Positions 58,540 to 64,000 of a stretch of DNA of 64,000 bases are shown here, piece after piece. The notes under the pieces were generated by a model that was not told where the DNA came from, made no database searches, and was given only the letters and a program-made list of their open reading frames with translations. The stretch covers positions 162,022,314-162,086,313 of the forward strand of contig JBOZIK010000001.1 in assembly GCA_051453625.1 (NCBI GenBank). Direction: 5' to 3'. Numbering within the stretch: the stretch's first letter is position 1; each line of letters opens with the position of its first letter. A program made the position numbers and the translations under genes. This DNA is from Welwitschia mirabilis (Eukaryota; Gnetophyta; Gnetopsida; Welwitschiales).

Positions 58540-60549
58540 ACACTAGGATAAAAAAAGGCTTGAGGAGACAACATACCAGTAGTAGAACCAATACTAAATT
58601 TGTCATTTGTTCTTCTTCCCAATTCTAGAAGATGATCTAGGTTCTTTTTTCTATTTGCTAGACATTCAACTATCCCTTAAGCTCAGGCTAATTCCTTCTG
58701 AAGAGATTCTATTTTTAAAGAATCCTCTTCTAGTTTTCCTTTGAGGTTGCTTATCTACTTCTTAAGACAAATTTTTCTTTCCAAGATCTAGACTTACATG
58801 ATATAATCTTTTATAGGCACTAGATAACTCATCATTATTATCACCGTCACTTTCATAATCACATGTATCTAAAAAATCAGCTGAAGGAGCTAAATTAATA
58901 GAGGTACTTACCTCTTCAGTTAGAGCTATAAGGCCAAAATTAACACACCCTTCCTCATCACTTGAAGAAGAGCTATATTCATTCTCATCCTATGTAGCTC
59001 TTAGTGCTTTCTTCCCTTTGGTCTTGGAAGACTTGTCCTTTTGCTTATTAGCACATTCGGAAGCAATGTGGTGATATCCTTTACATTCATAACACTGTAT
59101 AGAACTAGATGAATTTTTACCTTTGTACATACCTTTCAAAATTGTTGCTGTGAAGATCTTCCTCCCTTCTTCTTGAGGAACCACTTAAAGTTCTTTGCTA
59201 ATAGAGCTAAATCATCATCTTCAGGTTTACTTGATTGAGAGTTTTCATTCACATCTGATTCAACTTTGAGTGCTATGTTCCCTCGCTTNNNNNNNNNNNN
59301 NNNNNNNNNNNNNNNNNNNNNNNNNNNNNNNNNNNNNNNNNNNNNNNNNNNNNNNNNNNNNNNNNNNNNNNNNNNNNNNNNNNNNNNNNNNNNNNNNNNN
59401 NNNNNNNNNNNNNNNNNNNNNNNNNNNNNNNNNNNNNNNNNNNNNNNNNNNNNNNNNNNNNNNNNNNNNNNNNNNNNNNNNNNNNNNNNNNNNNNNNNNN
59501 NNNNNNNNNNNNNNNNNNNNNNNNNNNNNNNNNNNNNNNNNNNNNNNNNNNNNNNNNNNNNNNNNNNNNNNNNNNNNNNNNNNNNNNNNNNNNNNNNNNN
59601 NNNNNNNNNTTCTTCACTTTGGTCTTGGAATAACTATCCTTTCACTTATTAGGACACTTGAAAGTAATGTGGTCATATCCTTTACATTCATAACACTGTA
59701 TAGAACTAGATGAATTTTTACCTTTATCCATACCTTTTTAAAATTTTTGCCATGAAGATCTTCCTTCCTTATTTTTGAGGAATCACTTAAAGTTCTTTGC
59801 TAATAGAGCTATACCTTCATTTTTAGGTTTATTTGATTTAGATTTTTCTTCCACATCTGATTCAGCTTTGAGTGATATGTTCCTTTATTTCGGATGATCC
59901 TCCTTGGTCTGGGAGATGCCTCATAAGTCAAGAGTAAACCTTTCAGTTCTTCAACTTTGATAAGGTTGATGTCCTTCCTTTTCTTAATGGCAGTGATCTT
60001 GAGTCTTAATTTCTTTGTAAGACTTCTAAGAATCTTTCTCACAACTCAATTTTGAGAAACAGCTTCTTCTAATCCCACATGCTATTAACTAGATCATTTA
60101 TCTTAGAGGTACACTCTACAATTAACTTTGAATCTTTCATTTTAATATTCTCAAACTGAGTTGCCACCATTTGTAGTTTGGCATTTTTTACTACACTCAT
60201 TTCTTCATGAGCAATCTGAAGTTTTTTCAGATTTCTTAAGCTATCATGCACTGTACCACCCAATTGTATTCTTCTGATGATAAGGCACATATCAAGATGT
60301 TCATTGCCTTTGCATTCATTTGTGCCTCCTATTTATCATCTTGATTCCATCCATTTCTAGGATTTTGGATGGTTTTACTACCAATAATCTTGGTAGGAGT
60401 CATGTATCTTAGTTCAATAGACTTCCAAATCTCACAATCCAATAAGCAAAAGAAGATAGCCATCTTGATTTTCTAATAAGCATAATTGAATCTTAAAAAT
60501 AGTGGTGGTCTGGAGATCAACTGTCCTTTTGAGAAATTTGAAGAAGCTA
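58540..60549 (-). pseudogene. gag: Copia gag with two zinc-knuckle modules, unit C
   Basis: The start codon position has ATA instead of ATG (60549). Reading fragments: 'NAKLQMVATQFENIKMKDSK', 'CTSKINDLVNSMW' (60290-60069), 'RKILRSLTKKLRLKITAIKK' (60042 on). Knuckle 1 CYECKGYDHITFKC (59695-59654) is intact. After a 321-N gap (59289-59609), knuckle 2 CYECKGYHHIASEC (59094-59053) is also intact, followed by 'ANKQKDKSSKTKGKKALRAT' and the C-terminal coiled region to 58540. The two knuckles are different types, matching the first and second modules of unit B. Confidence 0.8.
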
Positions 60550-60600
60550 TTTGATCTACAATTACACAATATAAAAATAATCCTAATCTAGAGCAACTAA

Positions 60601-60612
60601 GCTTTGATACCA
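60601..60612 (-). other. Decayed primer binding site, unit C
   Basis: Minus strand TGGTATCAAAGC, one transition from TGGTATCAGAGC. Confidence 0.8.
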
Positions 60613-60614
60613 AT

Positions 60615-61633
60615 TCTTAGGATTACCAAATACCTTATGGGAAGTGGGGTGGGGGGGAGGGTTTGGAGGGGGGATGGATGAATAGGAATCTAAAAAAAAA
60701 ACTTTTTATAAAACTTAAAAAAATTAGACTAATGATTAAAACAAAGAAGAAATAAAAACAATTGCACTCTACTAATTTATAGTGGTTTGGCTCTCCAAGC
60801 CTACTCCACTCACAAGAGGCAGTAAAAGCCTTTAGCCTCTTAGTTTCTTTAAACAATAGTATAATAGCATTTCCACCCTTGGTAAGGGATTCAGTTACAA
60901 CACTTTCTCTTCTTTAAGAAATAATTGCGATTGATAAGAATAGATCTGATGAATTGTAAGCCTTCTATCTTTAATACATCATCAAGTTATACAATTAGAG
61001 AAGAAGAATTATAATATATTATATCAGAATCATTCTCCTTAGTACAACAGAAGCAAGCTCTATTCTTTTAGCTGATTTTAATTAGGTGCTTCTAAAATTC
61101 TATGAATGAGATATATATAGATTTCAAATTTGGAAAAAAATTTTAATAAACCCTTTCATTAGTTACAGGTCCATATGAAATCCTTTCTTAACTATTTGTG
61201 CTTTGATAGGAGTGCCCAATGTTCATCTTTGCTTATTTCTGCACATCAACAAATAGTCTATCAGACATTCCAAGATAAAAGACTAGGTGTCCTAGTTTTT
61301 ATTAGAAATTAAGAGGTAATCTGAGATAGGCTCAGACGTCCTAATATAGAAGGTCAAATGTCCTAGTATATTTTACCAATTACAGGGTCAGACATCCTAA
61401 GGTAGAAGGTCAGACCTCTCGGTACATTTTACCAGTATCAGGGTCAGATATCCCAAGGTAGAAGGTTGAACATCTGGGTACATTTTCACTAGTTATAGGA
61501 TCAGATGTCCTAATACATTTTCTAGATTTTGCTTTAGTTTTCTTGACTGAATTTGCTTTTAGAGTTTGATTTGGGACTTTTATTTGGAAATAATTTTATC
61601 TTCTTATCATTGAAATAGATATGTTACTTAACA
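60615..61633 (-). mobile_element. Copia LTR3, 5' LTR of unit C
   Basis: 1019 bases; plus-strand ends TCTTAGGATT and ATGTTACTTAACA. Colinear with LTR1/LTR2; includes a G-rich run at 60640-60675 not seen in the others. Its outer edge marks the right end of the array. Confidence 0.9.
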
Positions 61634-62155
61634 AATCTATCTCTAACCACCTCTATTCTTAAATTCAAACTATGCATACTGGAAGACAAAGATGGCCATA
61701 TTCCTATAGTCCCTAGACTATGAGATCTAGGAAATGGTTGAATTCGGATATGCTACACCAATTAAGGTAGTTAGTGGTAAAATCATTCAGCCCTAAGAAA
61801 GTGGGATCAAGATAACAAAAGGCTATNNNNNNNNNNGAATGTCAAGGACATGAATTCCTTGATATGCACGTTGCATTCTGAAGAGTACGGCCAAGTGGTT
61901 CAATGCAAAATAACATAGGAGATCTAGGAGATCTTAAGGATTATTCATGAAGAAACTAATAAGGTAAAGAATGCAAAGCTACAAATGCTTGCAACTAAGT
62001 TTGAAAACATTAGAATGGAAGACTCACAATGAATGGTAGATTACACCTCCAAGATAAACGATATAGTAAATAGCATGTGGGAATTAGGAGAAGCTATGCC
62101 TCAAAACTAAGTAATCAAGAAAATTCTTAGAAGTCTTATAAAGAAGTTCAAACCT
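61634..62155 (+). pseudogene. gag: Inverted copia gag fragment, same family as the array
   Basis: Plus-strand frames give 'NSNYAYWKTKMAIFL', 'SLDYEI', 'KDMNSLICTLHSEEYGQVVQ' (after a 10-N gap), 'NAKLQMLATKFENIRMEDSQ', 'TSKINDIVNSMWELGEAMP' and 'KKILRSLIKKFKP'. This is gag from about residue 10 to before the zinc knuckle, the same family as the array but in opposite orientation. It begins exactly at the outer edge of LTR3 and stops at the LTR-like sequence at 62156. Stops present. Confidence 0.85.
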
Positions 62156-63432
62156 AATAATCACAAATCAATCCTAGAGGGGGTGAATAGGTCATTATAC
62201 AAAAATTCATCCTCTTTGATAACATGCAAATAAAAATCAAATGCACCAATAAAAGTACAAAATATATTAATAATGGATAAAAATCATCCTTTAATCCCTT
62301 AGACAACCTATCTTTGGGTGGCATATATTAACCTCAAAGAATGGTTTTCAGGCTCAACATAAACCTATTCAATCACTAGAGGATTTTTGAACTGATTCAT
62401 AATCATGATGAAAAGAAAGTAAGTTAAGTGCACAAATGGATAGATATGCTCTAAGTAGTACGACAAGCTCTCATAATAGATCATGCAATAAGAAGCTCAA
62501 ACAAAAATCTAAACTCATAATTATTTAGGTACAGGATGATTAATGTAATAGTTTATTTTTTTGTATTTTTAAAAAAATGTATCCTTCATTCTAGTGGAAG
62601 GTTACTTAAATAGGGAAACCACAAAAGGTAATCATTAAGAGAAATAAAGTGGACTATTGTATAATATTTCTCACTTTTTGGATGAACCGTGAAAACATAA
62701 CATTTATATTTGTAATAATTAGGTTAACCTTAAAATAATCTTAGTTATCCTAGTATTCAGTTGCCCTTCTTCATTTAATCTAATCATCCTTATTTGATTC
62801 AAATTTATCGCAAGTTTAAACAAGAACATTCAGTTGTCCTAAGTTCATTTATTTGGTCACCCTCATTTGACATAGATTTGTTAATTTGATGTAGATAAAC
62901 TTTCAATCATCCTTATGATAATATGAGTTCAAGCTTAATTTAGCTCACCCTTTATTAATAAATTGATTGACCTTGTTAAAGTAGATTCTAGGCAGTATGC
63001 GATCACCCTTGATTAACTATTTAGTCACCCTTACTATCAGAAGACTGAACTTTACATATTATAGTGCAATCACTATTTTGTTTATTAGCAGTTGCCTTTA
63101 CTATTAGAAGACTAAACTTTATAGATTATAGTGCAGTCTCCCTTTTTTATATGAGAGGTTAGTTGTATTTGTCTCAATCTGTTATAGATTTGAAATTCGA
63201 TTACCCTAGGTAACATGCATGGTCGCCCATGCTGGAATTGGTCTTCTTTCTAATTTAATAGATCGGTCGCCCTAATGATTAATCTCAGTTACCCGAATCT
63301 AAAGCTGTTTTTTTACATTACTAATAGTCTGGTCAACCAAATTTATATAGCAGTCACTTTCTAGAAAATCTCTTCACAATGACTAGCTTTATAAAAGTTA
63401 TTAATTTGATCAATGATGATAGGTTCTCAACA
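62156..63432 (-). mobile_element. 3' LTR of a further minus-strand copia element (copia-D)
   Basis: The right edge is clear: minus strand polypurine tract then TGTTGAGAACCTATC (63432). It shares the TGTTGAG start with the array LTRs but not the rest. The left edge is taken at the break in the gag fragment, near 62156; no TG/CA end is obvious there, so it may be a few bases off. The phrase 'agggggtgaatagg' (62176-62189) is usual near copia LTR 3' ends. About eighteen short phrases like GGTCACCCT recur at about 35-base intervals in 62740-63370. Confidence 0.65.
62740..63370. repeat. Recurrent GGTCACCCT-like phrases in copia-D LTR
   Basis: Variants include 'tggtcaccctc' (62858), 'cgatcaccctt' (63000), 'agtcacccttac' (63022), 'ggtcgcccat' (63221), 'ggtcgcccta' (63266), 'cagttacccg' (63287). 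They are spaced irregularly, typically 25-45 bases. Confidence 0.65.
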
Positions 63433-63452
63433 AACTCCCCCTTTGTCATTGA
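63433..63452 (-). other. Polypurine tract of copia-D
   Basis: Minus strand CAATGACAAAGGGGGAGTTT immediately before the LTR start. Confidence 0.8.
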
Positions 63453-64000
63453 TTGAGGAAAAACATTAATTGAACATGTGGGGCTCCCTCTTAATCAAAT
63501 AATATTGTAATTAAGTTAAATTTATACAATTTTTAAAGAAATAAAAATCAGTGAAGACCAAAGAGATTTTTAGTAGAAAAACATTTTGTATTAACCAAAA
63601 GAGTTAAATTATAATATAAAAAGTACATTTTACATTGATGCTTATATAAGATAAAAGAAATACAATGTCCCCTTTTTTAATAAGATCAAGAATAGGAAGG
63701 ATAGTGAGAATGTGAAAAGCACAAGATTCAATTAGACTTAGATCCTTCAAAAGACTGAGCATACTTGCTTTGAGGAGTATCAGCAACTAGAGTACCACTT
63801 GAAATGAGAGCAGATTTTATATGTTAAGTGTAAGAGTCAAGATGGCACAGAAGATGAAGAATTTATATAGTATAAGAGACCTTGATCTTAGACCTAGATG
63901 GAGCAGCAGGTTCCCTAAAAATGTGCATCCTGGAAAGAGTGGCATAGTTAATTAGTCCCTTGGACTTCTAAGTCTCCTGTCGAGGAAGATGCAGAATGTT
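63453..64000 (-). pseudogene. 3' internal end of copia-D, broken frame
   Basis: Minus-strand fragments such as 'INYATLSRMHIFREPAAPSR' and 'SALISSGTLVADTPQSKYAQ' show a Ser/Pro/Lys-rich product downstream of where pol would be. No domain recognised. It occupies the position of the post-pol frame in the array units, but similarity was not evident. The rest lies beyond the window. Confidence 0.45.

Overview
This window looks like intergenic nuclear DNA of a large, very AT-rich plant genome. No host protein-coding gene, tRNA or rRNA was recognised. Nearly everything that can be identified is decayed LTR retrotransposon, stacked by nested insertion and interrupted by many assembly gaps (N runs). 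Coding regions carry many stops and frameshifts, and several critical sites show C-to-T/G-to-A type changes, as expected of old, methylated plant elements. The species cannot be named from the sequence. Percent-identity statements are by eye.

Left third (1-18.5 kb). A minus-strand Athila-like Ty3/gypsy element ('gypsy-L': gag 7718-8950, leader 8951-9255 and 16907-17294, probable 5' LTR from 17295) was split twice. One insertion is a minus-strand Ty3/gypsy element with a 3.9-kb LTR (3811-7717), an initiator-Met-type primer site and a gag remnant (2897-3641). The other is a plus-strand element without recognisable pol ('NA1', 9261-16901) that has both LTRs, primer site, polypurine tract and 5-bp target duplications (ACATG). 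A second copy of that family ('NA2', 1-2896) sits inside the big-LTR element.

Middle (18.5-37.3 kb). After about 3.3 kb of unassigned AT-rich DNA comes plus-strand Athila-like 'gypsy-M': 5' LTR, tRNA-Asp-type primer site at 25611, then wrecked gag, protease, reverse transcriptase, RNase H and integrase. Its 5' LTR was itself hit by an oppositely oriented LTR of related type (22698-25190, target duplication GATTG). Its integrase end abuts minus-strand 'gypsy-R' (3' LTR 31579-32677, polypurine tract, 3' non-coding region, protease, gag).

Right (37.3-64 kb). A head-to-tail array of three Ty1/copia units, all minus strand, shares single LTRs between units (LTRs at 44117-45132, 52421-53424, 60615-61633). 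Each unit has gag, protease, integrase, RT with an intact YVDD, RNase H and an extra reading frame after pol. The array is flanked by gypsy-R on the left and, on the right, by an inverted copia gag fragment (61634-62155) and the 3' end of a different minus-strand copia element (about 62156-64000).

The most unusual feature is a roughly 40-bp doubly palindromic module (inner hairpin TGTCAT-CCCC-ATGACA, outer arms like GTCGTCC/GGACGAC). It recurs about 26 times, usually in clusters spaced about 95-115 bp, in the LTRs and adjacent non-coding regions of the Athila-like and NA elements only. NA and Athila-like elements also share LTR termini, primer-site type, polypurine tract and 3' internal sequence, which suggests a non-autonomous/autonomous pair.
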